Source: Artocarpus heterophyllus
Lineage: Eukaryota > Streptophyta > Magnoliopsida > Rosales > Moraceae
NCBI GenBank assembly: GCA_025403435.1
Contig: CM046333.1
Coordinates: forward strand, 37,097,521-37,161,520
Length of the DNA stretch: 64,000 bases
Direction: 5' to 3'
The notes beneath the pieces are model-generated. The model saw nothing but the letters and a program-made list of their open reading frames with translations, had not been told where the DNA came from and ran no database searches. The position numbers and the translations under genes were made by a program. Positions 34,995 to 48,285 of the stretch are shown here, piece after piece. How positions within the stretch are numbered: position 1 is the first letter of the stretch; each line of letters opens with the position of its first letter.

Positions 34995-36209
34995 AATGTG
35001 GTTTGAGCTTAACGGACGTGTTTAAATTTGAAAAGAAAATTCTGATCATTTTTTTTTCTATCGAATTTCTAATTAGTTCAAATTTGGGTTCAAATTTTAA
35101 AGAGCTGGTAAAAAAGTTTTTCAAGAAGAAAAATTACATTAGACATCATCTATTGAATCAAGCGACATGTATCTTGGCATTAGACGTCTCCCATGTTTTA
35201 GGTGAAGTCTAAGATTACAAACAAAAAAAGTGTTTAGATGTCGCCTGCAAATAGGCGACATCTAAACCCCGTCATCTATTCTCCTAATCCTAGTAAGGAA
35301 ATTTAAAAAAAAAAAAAAAACAAGTCTATAGGAAGGCGCCCAAAATTAAGCATCGAGCATAATGGGCAATCTGCATCATTAATATTTAAAAAGATGATAA
35401 TATTTTAATATTGAACAAAAGTAGACAATTTTAGACTCAATAAGCTTAAAACAGATATTGTGTGTAAATACTTCTTCCTGAATAATTGAATTGGGTCTTA
35501 ATATTAGATGTGTGACATTCCCTCTAACTAGATTTCATAATTAATATAGGTTATTTACCTTTTTATACTTTGTATTTTTGGTTTATTGAAATGATATACG
35601 TTCAATTTTTTATCTCATCTAATTTATATATTCGGATTAGATTTAATACACAAATTTATATCCTTTCTCAATCAATATTTAATTTTATCCTAAAAATTGG
35701 CCAAAATAGTCTCAAATTGAAAGGGATCGTTTAGGAAATCAGTTAGAACTTAAAATTAGAACCTAAACATTGTAGCATGTGAGAGCTTTATACTGTATTA
35801 AGCTACTATAATATGTGAGAGAGTTTTACACTGTAGTTCACTGAACTTGTTTTTAAAACAAGCTTCCCAAACAAAGTGAAAAATAAGAGAAGCTTAAAAA
35901 CTTAAGAAAACTTTAACTAGGTTTTTTCATTTCAAAAATGTAAAAATTACCTTTAACAAGAGGTGTTTTGTATGTTTTGTTTTGGTTTTCTTCTTATTAT
36001 TTGAAAATATAATTTTTTTTCTCTTTTTGTTAAAGATAATTAGGTCATTTTAAGTATAAAATTCAACTATTAACTAAAGTAAGGTATGAATTTATGTATC
36101 TAATCTAAATGTATACATTCAATAAGATCAAAAACCAAAAATTAAATTTTGAATTATTACAAAAGATAAATATCTCAATTATATTGGAAGATTGAGTAGA
36201 TTAGACTTG
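34995..36209. other. Non-coding interval with a hairpin and a MITE-like piece
   Basis: No gene is seen. Paired tracts near 35190-35280 carry AGACGTC and GGCGACATCT motifs. The stretch 35735-35880 resembles a dispersed short element also seen near 41150-41300, 46884-47000, 47020-47190 and 55310-55500. Its shared motifs are TTAGAACTAATAAG and tracts such as TATACTGTAG. Confidence 0.5.
35232..35267. repeat. Perfect 15-bp stem with 6-base loop
   Basis: GTTTAGATGTCGCCT (35232-35246) pairs exactly with AGGCGACATCTAAAC (35253-35267) across the loop GCAAAT. The flanks carry further TCTAA/GTC-type motifs. It may be the end or subterminal part of a DNA transposon, but no target duplication was found. 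Confidence 0.9.
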
Positions 36210-36765
36210 ACTGCCCATAGCTGATGATAGAACTCGAATAGATATTTTTTGTTTCCTACTCACACGAGCCCATATCTATCAATCTCTAATTAAAATATTC
36301 CTCCCCAATTTGATACTATGGTGCCAGTTTGGACCGAAATGCTGTTATGGTCCAATTTTAACCGGTAATAGATATCGGGACTTTGCAGTATTTGATTAAT
36401 CAAAATTCTACATATTCCATTTACTATAGAAATGCGCAAGGAATTCATAGAGGAATGTTTCCAATAAAAATAGTTTGTTCTTGCATATCCCTACTGGTTT
36501 TCCAAATTAATCCCGCGGATACATATAATTCAGAAGAATATGTGAGTGATTCATATACAGCATCTCTTTCTTTTATCAACGGTTCTACCAATTGATATGT
36601 TTCCACAAATAATTGAAATTCAATTTCTTGATCTGTATCTTCAATCTTTGGAAACTTATAAAGTTCTTCTGTTAAGCCCTGATCAATGAACCTACAAAAC
36701 CCTTCAAATTGTATCTGATTAAATCCGGGTATTGTAGAGATTTCCTCATTTCCACCCCCAAGCAT
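36210..36765 (-). pseudogene. rpoB: Plastid rpoB 5' fragment (RNA polymerase beta subunit), broken
   Basis: It starts with ATG at 36765-36763 and reads [20 protein letters not shown], then [20 protein letters not shown]. The frame stays open for 106 codons until a one-base deletion near 36445 (CTATGAATTC where plastid genes have CTAATGAATTC). Homology continues in other frames to about 36210, with [20 protein letters not shown] and IWARVSRKQKISI. Only about the first 190 codons of a gene normally over 1000 codons are present. It has no nuclear promoter and is not functional. Confidence 0.95.
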
Positions 36766-37934
36766 TTTTTTGAATTTCCCGTTTATGTTTATAGAAAAAA
36801 GATTCCATTATTTGCTCATTCTTCATCAAATCATATGGATCAATATAGCAATGATGGAATTTATATTCTGTTTACTGAATCACATGAAATTTTACCTAAT
36901 CGGAATTTGCAACAAATACAAACAGAAAGGAATTAATAAATTCCACTTAGACTTAGGGAGTTTTGTATAGAATATCAAAACAAAAAGTGATTCAATTTCT
37001 ACCATTATTATGATATTCCCCATTCCAATCCAATTGAATACCATAAATGTATTCAGCATTTGATTTGTTCAATGAGATAATGAGATAAAGACATAATAAT
37101 CATAAACAACATAGAATTGATTTTTTAGCACTTGATATATTCGTGGATTCAATTGTTCAAAAAAAAATTCGCAGAGAAAAAAATACATTTTTACCTATTT
37201 TTTAATCGAATTTGTAGAATATATGAATGTAAAAATGTTTAAGCCATAAGTAAAAAGGCTTTTATTTATTAAACATGTGCAGATATAACTAAAGCTATAA
37301 ATATATATATATATATATATATGCGTGCTCCCTCTTTATTATAATACAGCTCCTGTCATGCTTTATCAAAATTTATCTTTTATATATTCAGTTTATCCAA
37401 GAAAAACTATAAAAATTGAAGCATCATAATTTCTTGAAAATTATTGATAGATATCTTGTACACAAAAGATACCTGATGGGATAATATTTGTGTAATAATT
37501 TATGTTTGTTATAGGGTTACATAGATCCATAATTGTTATTATAATTGAAATTGCTAAGGAATCTTCAGTTTTTATTGTGAAAAAAATAAAACTTGATAGT
37601 TATATATCAATTTGAATTTTCTTATAGTATTATGGAAACACAATTTTAGATTCAAATTCAAGGCTCATTTATGAATTTATGATCAATAGCTAATGATTCA
37701 AATTTGTCCTTGAGTCTTTATTTTTCTTTTGTGACAGAGTCAATAGAAAAGGTAAAGAAAGTTTTTAGATGTTAGTGATTTTAAGATACAATTCATTGAA
37801 GGGATTGATCCAATGCAAACAAAAAGGGAAGGGTTTCTTTTAGAATAATCCGTGCTAAAGAAAATGGGATTCAAAATACAAGTACAAAATAAAAAACAAT
37901 AGGGAAACTTTTGTCATATATTATATATTATTTT

Positions 37935-38005
37935 GGCAGCATGGCCGAGCGGTAAGGCGGGGGACTGCAAATCCTTTTTCCCCAGTTCAAATCCGGGTGT
38001 CGCCT
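37935..38005 (+). pseudogene. trnC-GCA: Plastid-derived tRNA-Cys (GCA), altered acceptor stem
   Basis: This is a 71-base tRNA with anticodon loop CTGCAAA (GCA at 37967-37969), T-arm GTTCAAATC and D-arm GGTAAGGC. The 5' strand reads GGCAGCA while the 3' strand reads TGTCGCC. This gives an A-C mismatch and a G-T pair in the acceptor stem where plastid genes have a fully paired stem. No CCA is encoded, as expected for plants. It is a relic of the plastid insertion and unlikely to act in the nucleus. Confidence 0.9.
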
Positions 38006-38951
38006 AATTAACAAAAGAATCGAAATACTTTATTTTGTTTTGCTGATATAACTTAGCAAATTTTTTCCAGCAGAAGCAAGTAGAAGAAAAGGACTCTGGA
38101 TACTTGCTTGATTCTAAGTATCTGGAGGGGGTGAAAATGCTGTCAATACTTTTGTTAGGGTTTAGGAAAAGATTATAGTCGTCAAAAAGAACTGGTAATT
38201 TTTAATATGATAGCCCTTTCACTACTAATGTAGTGTCTACTAACTGGATCTTGAATTAGATTGGATAGCCGGACGGAGAATCTAATGAAATTATTAGTTG
38301 CGGAAAGAGCAGAAGATACTTTGTATACTATACATACTCATGAAAGTCTCTGAATACGCTGACATTCATTCAATAGTAATTCGGTTGAATTGAATGGATA
38401 ATTGGCTTTTACTTTAACTTAAGTTATATATGCTTTTAGTTTATATACTTTTACTTATTTATATATTAAAGTTTTAACTTAACTAAAGTACAAAAAGAAA
38501 TTTGAACTTTTCGATAATCTCGAGTCAAGAACGTAATAGGACGTCTTCCATTGGTTCATAGCGACAATCGAAGATGGTAAGATTGAGATCAAATAAAATA
38601 AAAGGGAAAAATAGAAAATAAATAAAATAGGAATATGCGATAGATAATGATCTAGCTTGATTCTATATTTTTATACTTTTGACTTAATGAAATGAAAGGC
38701 GACAAAAGAAAGAATAGGTCTTATTATTCTGACATTTTATTAACATTCCTTTGATACTTTTGAGACTTCAAGGGCTGTCTCTGCGTATTTTGCTTGTACT
38801 TAATGTTTTCCGATTCTACTAGAAATCTTCTAGTAGAATCATTAGAACTTGGTCTAATTGGATTTATTGGATTGTTTCATCAAAATGGTGGTGGATCAGA
38901 ACCCCCTTTTGACTCTGCGCTGGCAATTCTACTATTATTAGTGAACAATAA

Positions 38952-39080
<129 letters not shown>

Positions 39081-40302
39081 AAGTACTACTAATTGAGTTT
39101 AGGAATCAAGCTGTATCAATTTTTTTTATAGATCGTTCTACAAAGACTTTTTTTTAATTCACTATTTCAATTTCAAAATATTTACATATTGAAGTTATAT
39201 GTATTGGATTCTAGTGGAGTAATGTATTCTATACTATAAATAACATATGAACTTTTTCAATTAAACAAATATTTCAATTATTCCTATGTTCGTATTTCGA
39301 AAGTAAAAGTACTCCAAATGGTATGAAATTTTTTCCAATCGAATTCTTCATAAATTTTCTATATCGACAATGGGTAAGAAGGAAACCCTTTTCTATACTT
39401 TACTTTTTTTTTTTTTAACTTTTTATTTGTTATTTTTTCTGTCTTTGTCTTTCCTCTTCAAACAGAAAAGAAAATAGTTATGTTATAACATTACGTAGAT
39501 AAACTTTTTTGTGGGAAACAACATAGACATAGTGGTTGTTCAAGGAGATACTATACATAAGAAAGTATTGTCTTAGGCAAGTTACATATTGTGCACTTAC
39601 CATTTGTTTTATTATTTATTTTATTATTTTCTATATTTTATTTATGGTGGTCTTTTTTTCATTTCACATAATGGCAATGGTTGAAAGTTTAGGTTAAAAT
39701 CGTTGAGGTTTATTAATCCTCTTCGAATTTCAAAGAAGTTCTTATGGAATCTTTGGATCCTCTGTCAACTGGTCAATCAATTACTTTTTTGTTGGATGCT
39801 AACAAGAAGATATACTTGATTTTCTTTTATTATATCCATACCTCTTTTTCTTTCATTGTTCTTTCATTGATTTGAATCTTTCTTTCAATAAATATCGAAA
39901 TTTATATTAAAAAGATAAGAAATGCAAGAATAGAATTGTAATCGATTATTTCAAATTGATTGGAATTAACACAAATCAAATAGAAATAGATGAAGAGAAG
40001 AAATATAAAAGAAATAAGACTAGGACATTACACTATGCACATTATATATAATTTATATCTATATATATAAAGAATTAATATATATTAAATTAACTTGTAT
40101 CGTTATACAATAAATTTTAAAAAGTACAATAATAATAGTAGAATGTTAGAAAATTCTTTTTTTACCATACTATCTTGTATCCAATAAAATACTGCTCTCT
40201 TACAATACTGCTGATTCTAATTTGATGATAATTTGAATCTTTTTTATATTATTTCTTTTCTTCAATCATTGATAAGGACTAAAATCACGAGTTTAATTCA
40301 AA

Positions 40303-40407
40303 TTAATCACTTTGACTTACTGTTTTTACATATATTATAAGTAAAAAAAGAGTAGCAATTAGAATGAACAATGCAGTAGCAGTAAATGCAAGAATATTTA
40401 CTTCCAT
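40303..40407 (-). CDS. psbM: psbM frame (photosystem II protein M) in the plastid insertion
   Basis: The 34-codon frame on the minus strand begins [20 protein letters not shown] and ends VKTVSQSD. Length and start fit psbM. From what I know of the family, residues 9, 18, 20 and 33 depart from the very conserved plastid sequence: Thr for Ile, Ala for the Pro before the Thr, Leu for Ala, and Ser for Asn. That fits relaxed constraint in a nuclear copy. It is unlikely to be functional. Confidence 0.9.
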   Translation of the reverse strand: MEVNILAFTATALFILIATLFLLIIYVKTVSQSD

Positions 40408-40690
40408 AATTTTATTGTTTTGTTTTTCTTTAATTCGTAATAACTCAGGATTTAATCTCATAGAGATGATAAATTTTTGTCTGTAAATTCAACTAGATGA
40501 ATTACATCGAGATATAATCGAATCGGATCAATATCATGAATAACAATATCTGACAAATTGATTTATCGTCAAGAATTGAATAGTATAACATAGGAAGATC
40601 TTTTATTCATATCGAATTCCAAAGTAAATTTTGATACAAGGTTCGAACTAAACTGATGATTAATTTTACTACTATGATTTAGCTACTTAT

Positions 40691-42349
40691 GGAATACTAT
40701 ACAAGGGTTTTTTGGTAAGTTACACAAACAGTAATGTTTCTATAATCTCCTTAGAGGTGAGAATCTTCCTAATTCTTTAATACTAAAGTTTTGCCTTCTC
40801 TCAAAGTAGTGTATATTGTTTTACGACTTAAGAACGGCAAGCTAGCACCCTTTGACAAATAAGAACTTTTTCCAAACTATGTTTCTAATATATGTATGGA
40901 AACTTAAAACTTAGATATATAATTTAGATAATCTTTTATGGGAGAAATATACTAGGTAATCTTAGAGACATGTAGTAATATTACTCGTTATATCATGAGT
41001 TTAGGGACTTTGTTTTACTTGCAACTTACTGGGATCTCTAGTTGGCGTTTTCACCACAGAATTCCATTTAAAATCGGCTTACATAGAATAGTCAAAGTAA
41101 CCCATAAAGTTACAGAAACTAGGCCATCAAGTACAATTCTCTCCCATAAGTTTAGTGTATATTTAAAAATGTAGTTGGAACTAATAAATTGAAATCAATT
41201 TACTATAGTCTATAAAAACTTTATATCATACCATATTTTTATTTTACATTATAACTTGTGAAGTTTTATACTATATCAGTTGAAACTAATAAGTCCTAAC
41301 AACATTGCAAACTAAAGTTACGTGACTTCTGCCGTAATACTTTAACATTTTGTGATCACCAATTAGATAGTGTAGCAGTAAAGATATATATATATATTTT
41401 TTTAGAATGTGCTCAGTCTCAATACTCGATAACCCCAATCAAAGGTCTTATTTGGTCAACAAATTGTATGGTATCAGACCCCATAATGGTGTAAGTGAAA
41501 CTAAATTTATCCTTAGAATAGACTTAAGTCAGGTTACTTTTGTTCTGTTGATTGTCTCAATTAAGATGATTGAGCTTTCTTTTATAGATAACGATGATAA
41601 AGGGCAGGATGGCACCAATGATTTTTTTTTCAAGAAGATGAAAAAAAGAGGTACCTAGCTAATTAATTTCCCACTTTGGGTGGAAGATGCCCGAGCATAA
41701 ATGAAATGCAGAAAGAAGGCAGTTAAACTCTCTATCTGTAGGTCTAACAATTTGGGACCTTACATGTTGGTAGGAATGGTTAGCAGTGGCAATCTGGACC
41801 AGACTGGAACTCATTTTTGGAGTTCAATACAATCAGTTTCATGACAGAAAATGTTTAGTTGCAGCAAAAGAGCTCTTCGGACAATTCCTTTATTTCATCA
41901 CTTCAAAACATCCTCTCAATAAGTCAACTTTGGCCCATCAAATTTTACCAACACAACATCAGGTTGATGAATCATAACTAATATAATCTAATGGTATTTT
42001 TTTTCTCCAACTAGGCTAGTGGCATGTCCCGAGGGTGACCTAGAAACTCCAGTGTCAATTTATTCATGGGGCTCCATAATCGGGACCCTAAACTTAATAA
42101 CATGTTCTCTCCACTACCAACGGGAACAAAAAAATCTTGTTTCGTTATTTGTGTTACAATAAATGTAGTAAAACTTTAGATTCAAGGAGTGTTTTGGTAT
42201 TCTAAACATTTTTAGAGAAAATTAGTGGAGATGTGGTAAATTCGCAGATCGTTTAAAATAAAAATTTTTACAAAACTTTTGAAACACAATATTATAGATT
42301 ATAATAATTTAATGCTCAATATAGATATATATATATATATATATATTGC
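40691..42349. other. Non-coding interval, no supported gene
   Basis: It contains a MITE-like piece (about 41150-41300), a TA run near 42325 and an 83-codon frame at 41407-41658 with no recognisable domain. TGGTATCAGACC near 41470 resembles an initiator-Met primer site, but no LTR could be placed beside it. Confidence 0.4.
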
Positions 42350-43195
42350 TTATTTGGTTGAAGCAATTGGGACAAAAATTACAAACAAGCGATGTTCTTT
42401 ATGAAACCGCAAATCAAGACTAACGATAGAAGAACTTTTCTTCTATTTTTCTCTCTCTAAAAAATGCCTATCCTAAGGGAATAGAAGAAAATTTTCAACC
42501 AAAAGAACAACCCTTAAGCAATAGAATAGAAATGCTTCTTATTTATAAATTGGGATATCCAATTAATTCTGAAAGTTTTCTTCTTGTTTTATATTAAATA
42601 TCACATATTGAATTATTAAGGCCAAATATTGTTTCCCCTTTTTATTTGTGATTGGTGCGCACACAAGAAAGGTGGCGCCAACTCCTAGTAGTGCAAGGAA
42701 TGAATAATGGTTGTTACCCAATTCTGTTTTATTTTCAAAATTCAAATTCTCAATTTGAAAAATACACTATTTTCAAAATTTGGAACTTTTGGATTTTCAA
42801 TAGAAAACTTAGAGAACAAGCTTGCACAACACAAAGAATCTTCGTTGGCTATGCGCCACACATTGTAGTTGAGACTTATACTATGTCTTCCAAAAGTAAT
42901 TAATTAATTTAATATTAATCTTATTATTTAATATTTATAAATAACTTCATAACTAATTTATGTTTGGTGATATTAATTTAGAATTATAGAATTCTAAATT
43001 AATTATTAAAACTAATATTTTTATTTGTCCAAACATATTTGCAAAGATAGCGGCGGACTAATGGACGCAGAATTTCAAGCTTCAACAAAGCCAATATATT
43101 AATTTAACTCTTTAATTAATAAATTACTCATTTATTAATTCCAAAGTTATTCCATTATATCTTAGAAATACACTTTTGAAATTACCAATATATAA

Positions 43196-43350
43196 GGCCC
43201 GTTTGGTAATGTTTTTAAAATAGATAAAAATGATTTTATTCTGAAAAATGAAAATTTTTGAGAATAATGCTGAGAGTGTTTTTGAAATTTTTACCTCAAA
43301 AATCGTGCAAAAACATTTCCAAAAGCTCCCAAAACAATACGAAACGGGGC
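43196..43350. mobile_element. MITE-like insertion with GCCCGTTTGGT ends
   Basis: The left end is GGCCCGTTTGGTAATG and the right end, read inward, is GCCCCGTTTCGTATTG. These imperfect inverted repeats of about 16 bp bound a 155-bp AT-rich interior. The target duplication is unclear in the surrounding ATATA sequence. Confidence 0.6.
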
Positions 43351-43737
43351 GATATATACTTATATTTAGAGTTTTCCATTTGATATAGCCATTGCATATA
43401 AATTAATCTTCTATAAATAATTTATAATTAGAGTTAGGTGAATATCTATTAACCTCTCTAATTACATCTTTATCCTTAAGTGATATTGATTCTCTAATGA
43501 ATAATAATAAATTCATGAACTTAATCACGAATTTGGGCACTCATATTATTTAAGCCTCGAATCAATACTGAAGAGAATTATTTATCTGCTTTTGGATAAA
43601 GATGAAATGGATTTCATCTTGTAATATTGATATTCCCAACTACTAATTAATTCATTATGCCTCCAAAATGCAAGTGATAAGATTATCAATCTCAAATCTG
43701 TACTAAGTAAATTAAAAGACACAAAACCATAAGTAAG

Positions 43738-44390
43738 GGTGTGCTTTGAGGACACTCAAGAACAATTGGTCGGGTCGCACCAACCAAGTTGATTGGCAAA
43801 ATTGCCTAGGCATCTCTTCACACCCCATTGTTTGGTCGAAACGAGGTCCTTTCAGGCCCAACATCATCGACTAGTACGAGAAGAATCTTACCTCAGCCGT
43901 ACTCAACAGCACACACGCCCCTACTAGGCATCGAGGCACACTCTGACCAAGCATGGCAGCGGCTAAGCTGTCCATAGGCCAACGCGACTCCACTTAACCC
44001 CTAATAAGACTAGTCCCTCTTCTGCAGGAATCACGACGCCTATCACTAACCCCACCCCCCCCCCCCCCCCCTTGACACCACCGTATGGAGCACTTGGGTC
44101 AAAGGTTAAACTCGTTTCACACCCGATCTAAGTGATGAACTATAAATAAGAGCATTTACTCCTCCCCCAATGTAAATAGACCCTCTCTAACCTACCCTCA
44201 GTCTTATTCTTAACCTAACGGGTGCCTGACTTGAGCGTCTGAGGGCTCTTGGCTGGCACTACACCAGTGTCCCTCTTTAACCTCCAAGGCGTTCCCTCTT
44301 TTTATAGGACTAACCAGTGAAGTCGAGATGGGTAGGACAAGGCTGTCCAACTACCATGTGCAACTGCACGTGATGTTGACTATCAATAAA
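43738..44390 (+). mobile_element. Insertion resembling a Tat-type gypsy LTR
   Basis: A GC-richer block starts near TGTGCTTTGAGG and ends near TGTTGAC. It carries a TATA box (ACTATAAATAAGAGC near 44140) and, downstream, GACTTGAGCGTCTGAGGG, a motif commonly seen after the promoter in Tat/Retand LTRs. A run of about 19 C lies near 44056-44072. Exact ends and target duplication were not found. Confidence 0.5.
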
Positions 44391-44880
44391 GAGTATATTG
44401 ATAATTCAGGCTTAGGATCACTCTATATATGACCATCGGTCGATGTGATTAGAACTTGTTATATTTTAATGAAAATTATTCAGCTCTTCACATCACATCG
44501 TCCTAGTCCTGCATAATCACACTATGTATAGTGTACTTATTTAATGACTCGCTACACTAACAATTCGAATAAAACTGTTCCATTCTCAATAGAAATGACC
44601 TACACTAATAATGTTCAATTAAAAATTCTACACTGTAATTGAATAATTATTTATGATGATTAATTATATATTACTAACTATTTTAATTATTATCCTTAAA
44701 TATTATTCTCCTATGTATAACACTTATATATAATATTTAAGATCACATAAATAACTTATGAAATTTTAATAATATTTTTAAATATTTAAAATACATGTAT
44801 ATAAATATGATAAAATTTTAATTTATTTATTTGTAAATAATATTCAATACAATCGTGATATATTTAATAGAGACCTATCC

Positions 44881-47800
44881 TGTCAGAGTGAACCCAGAAC
44901 AACTTTCTATTAATCGAATCAGTCAAATATATTGAACAAGAAACTGACCATATCTTCTCCTCTTCTCACTTTTTCTTTCTTCTCTCACCACCCCAGTCGG
45001 TTGCCAGTCATTAATTGCCACCTATATAAAAGAAGAAAAGAAGAACCTAATGCAGATCACAGGTCACAGATCACACAACAAACAACCCCCTTATTATTAT
45101 TATTATTATTTTTGTTTTGCTCAAATCATCTAGATAACTTGCACGTTTTATTTTGCAAATTCGGAAACTCAAGAAGATGTTCGAATTTATGGCCAGGGGT
45201 GGTGCTCTCTTCCCTGGGAGGAGGAGAAGCGGAAAATTTTTTTTTCCTATAAGTTTACATTCTTTAAAATTATTTATCTGCAATTTTTACCTTAATAGTA
45301 AAAAAAAAAAACACAATTATTATAACTTTGACTTTTAATAAGTTGATATTTTCAAATCACACAACCAACCTTGTACTTTTGTAAAATAATTCAATTATGT
45401 TCTAAGCTTTGACTTTTAAATACATCAATATTTTAAAATTTGACGTTTTTCTATACTACTATGTAAATTATTAAATAAGATTTTGAACTTTAAGTGAATT
45501 TAACCCTATAACAATTTACAAGTTTAGTTGCTTGGAAGAAGAAGAATAAAGAAATACACATAGATCTACAAAGCTAAAAAGAGTCTCAAAGTTTCAGAAA
45601 ATATATTTATTATAACCTTTTTGTAAAAAATTTGACTCTGTTACCGTTAGCTCATCGTATAGTGATGTCTTGCTAGTAATTAAGCTTCATCAGATAGACT
45701 CAATGAAATAAGTAAAGGACTTAAATGTGCTTTGCAGTTATCCAACAATTGATTCGAGCCTAAGTCGTCTTTATCACTTCTTTATATACAGAAGTTCAAG
45801 TGTAGCTTGACCGCAACAACCCATCAAACTTCTAATAATATTAGTAAGCCCCAGTCCGTTTTAAGACTCAATATGCGCCACTAATGTTCAAGAAAAGTGC
45901 TAAGTGCACTCATTTACTCATCTATTTTTTTTTTTACATTTTTTAAATTACTGCTTAATAAGTAAACTCTATTATCTTATTTGTTGTTTAATTAAATTAT
46001 AATTTATAATATTAATAGATTTTACGTATCAAGCAATGATTGAAAAAAGTACGTAAAAGAGTGAGGCAAAGTACGTAAAAGAGTGAGGCAGAGAGTGGTG
46101 ATGAGTACGTGATTAAAATTTCAAGCATTGGATGACTCCTTTTTAAAGTCTTAAATGTGAATATTTGCACAAACCAAAACCTAGTACTCAATTTAGCATG
46201 CATGAGATCGCGTTCTCACGTATCATTACTATACTAGTACATTACGACAAATATTTTTCATATTAATATTACTACATATCTTTTTACTATAGTGTTCTCT
46301 CTAAAAAGGATAAATATTTGTTTAAATTTATGAATTAAATGAGCCATTATTACTCTTATTATTCTAACGCCATCTCGCCAATGTACCATGGCATTGAAAT
46401 TTTTTGTTTTTTCTTTCTCTTTGACATAATTACAACAAGTATTGCATAACAGATATGCATTATATATATAGCCAGAGCTAGTGACACTTACACCACATAA
46501 TTTTAGGATATATTTTACTGAGATAACAACATTTATACTATACGTTTCAATTTGTTCAGCAGTTGATAAGCGAACCTATTCATTATAAGTCGAACTGTGT
46601 GGAAATTATACATACATAAGTCATATATTCCCCAAATTGAACATTACATTTAGACCAGTTTGTACCTCTACTCTTACCTACTTCAGAAATTGACAATTAA
46701 GAAAATAAATAGGTTTCCTTAAGGCAAATTAGGTTGTTCATGACCATTACATATTGGTCATGCAGTAAGTAGAGAAATCATTCACTCGCAAGCGCTCGTG
46801 TGAGAGAGAGAGCACAAATTTATCTCAAGATCAATTAAAAAAAATTGTTTCCATCTGAAAAATTGCAAAGAAAACCTAAAGTGAGTATGTTTGAAAATGT
46901 TGTTGGAACTAATAAGTCAAAACTGAAACACTATAGTATATAAGAGTTTACATTGTAGCAGTTAGAACTAATAAGTTGAAACGACGTTCTCAAACACACT
47001 ATTTATTGTAATAGGGTGTTTGGCTGTTGGTTAGAAGTAATTGGTTCTAACCAACAAACGGTGAAAAAACTCTTACATGCTACAATAAAAAGAAAAAGTT
47101 ACTACAATATAAAGCCCTCACATATTATAGTTTTTTAACCAAAACTAGTTCCAACCATTGATTCTAACTACACTTTTTAAACACTCTTTAAATGTTTATT
47201 TTCTGATCAAGTTTATGAAAATAATATAAAAATCTTACTATCTCAAAATTACCCTCAGGTTTAATCATTGGTGGCGTAATAAAACGAGAATAAGATTCGC
47301 ACGCTTACATGAATATATACGCATGTTACACGCAGCTCTCTTTCTTCTTATAATTGTATTCTTCAAAAATAATTCACGAAAATTACAAATCGACTTCTTT
47401 CCCAACGGATACTGGCCAACCAAAATGATGAACTATCCAGAACAATCATCAATGTTCACTTATCTTGAAATAACAAAAAAATCACATAGCAAAGAAAATC
47501 TAATTTTTTTTATTGATAGTGTCTGAAAAAATGTATAATTAAATCTCTATTAAATTATCATACTCTATTTAATACGATATAATGTTGATTTTTTTTTATT
47601 AAAAAGCAACTATGATATAAATTTAAAAAAATAATATAATTTTAATTTGATCTAACAATTAAAAATTGTGTACTACTTTAGGGTATTTTTTTTCCCATAC
47701 CCGGCTACCACATAATTAATTCTCTAGATAAATGCAAAGTAAAGAAAACAAAATCAAGAAAGAATACGACCTGTAACTCCTACTAAACCCTCATAAATGT

Positions 47801-47999
47801 AGTAGTTGTTAGTTTAAATATGATGGCCGAAAATGTCACTCATCCTATTAAAGATTGGTGATGAATTTTTCAACTTGCATCTGTTGATCTCATCTCTCAC
47901 AAAGGCACAGTCCAAGCAATGAGGAAGAGAACAAACAACTTTGTAAAGGCTTATAAGAAAAGAAAAATCAAATTTTGAACAATCTCACCCATCGCCATG
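44881..47999. other. Non-coding interval with MITE-like pieces
   Basis: No gene is supported. It contains an ATT trinucleotide run near 45092-45110 and a 21-bp direct repeat (AGTACGTAAAAGAGTGAGGC) at 46049-46090. It also has two adjacent short elements with imperfect inverted ends, at 46884-47000 (AGTATGTTTGAAAATG and its inverted counterpart) and about 47020-47190. Confidence 0.5.
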
Positions 48000-48157
48000 C
48001 ACATGTCAGGCACGACATCTATGCACGTGTCCCATTTTGACGTTCATGTAGTTAATAGTTAATAAGTAAGTGAGCCAGGGACAGTTGGAAAGAATTAATT
48101 AATCGTCGATAATATGGGTGGAAATAGTTGGTACAAATATAGGCCATTATATATATG
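48000..48157 (+). promoter_or_regulatory. Putative promoter of the RD22-like gene
   Basis: CACATG (48000-48005) matches the MYC site known from the Arabidopsis rd22 promoter. CACGTGTC (48024-48031) is a G-box/ABRE-type element. TATATATATG (48148-48157) is a likely TATA box, about 130 bases before the start codon. CT-rich leader sequence follows at 48207-48241. Regulation by drought/ABA is inferred from these motifs and the gene family. Confidence 0.55.
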
Positions 48158-48285
48158 TAAAGGTTAGGTTGCAAATAGATATACAATTTGTACTGGTAAG
48201 TTTAGCTCTCTCTCAGCTCAACTATTTCTCTCTCTAGTCTCTCAACCAAACTTCAGTTGCAGATCCAATTTTGGTAGCCTTGGTT

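Larger units (their letters stand above)
42350..44880. mobile_element. Degenerate LTR-family copy with two nested insertions
   Basis: It shares with the copy at 20876-32139 the GGTGGCGCCAACTCC tract (near 42672) and the cadence of CTCTTTAATTAATAAATT, TTATCCTTAAGTG and GATTCTCTAATGAATAAT (43470-43510). It is interrupted by a MITE-like piece at about 43196-43350 and by a GC-richer block at about 43738-44390. The outer limits are approximate. Confidence 0.55.

Noticed and set aside
37935..38005. A working nuclear tRNA-Cys gene
   Set aside because: It is embedded in plastid-derived sequence, its acceptor stem is mispaired, and it is better explained as part of the plastid insertion.
41407..41658. 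An 83-codon frame with a TGGTATCAGA motif nearby, as a possible retrotransposon start
   Set aside because: No LTR end precedes the motif and the peptide has no gag features.
44050..44075. A long C run as a regulatory G-quadruplex
   Set aside because: A single homopolymer of about 19 C is more likely replication slippage in the Tat-like insertion and is prone to sequencing error.
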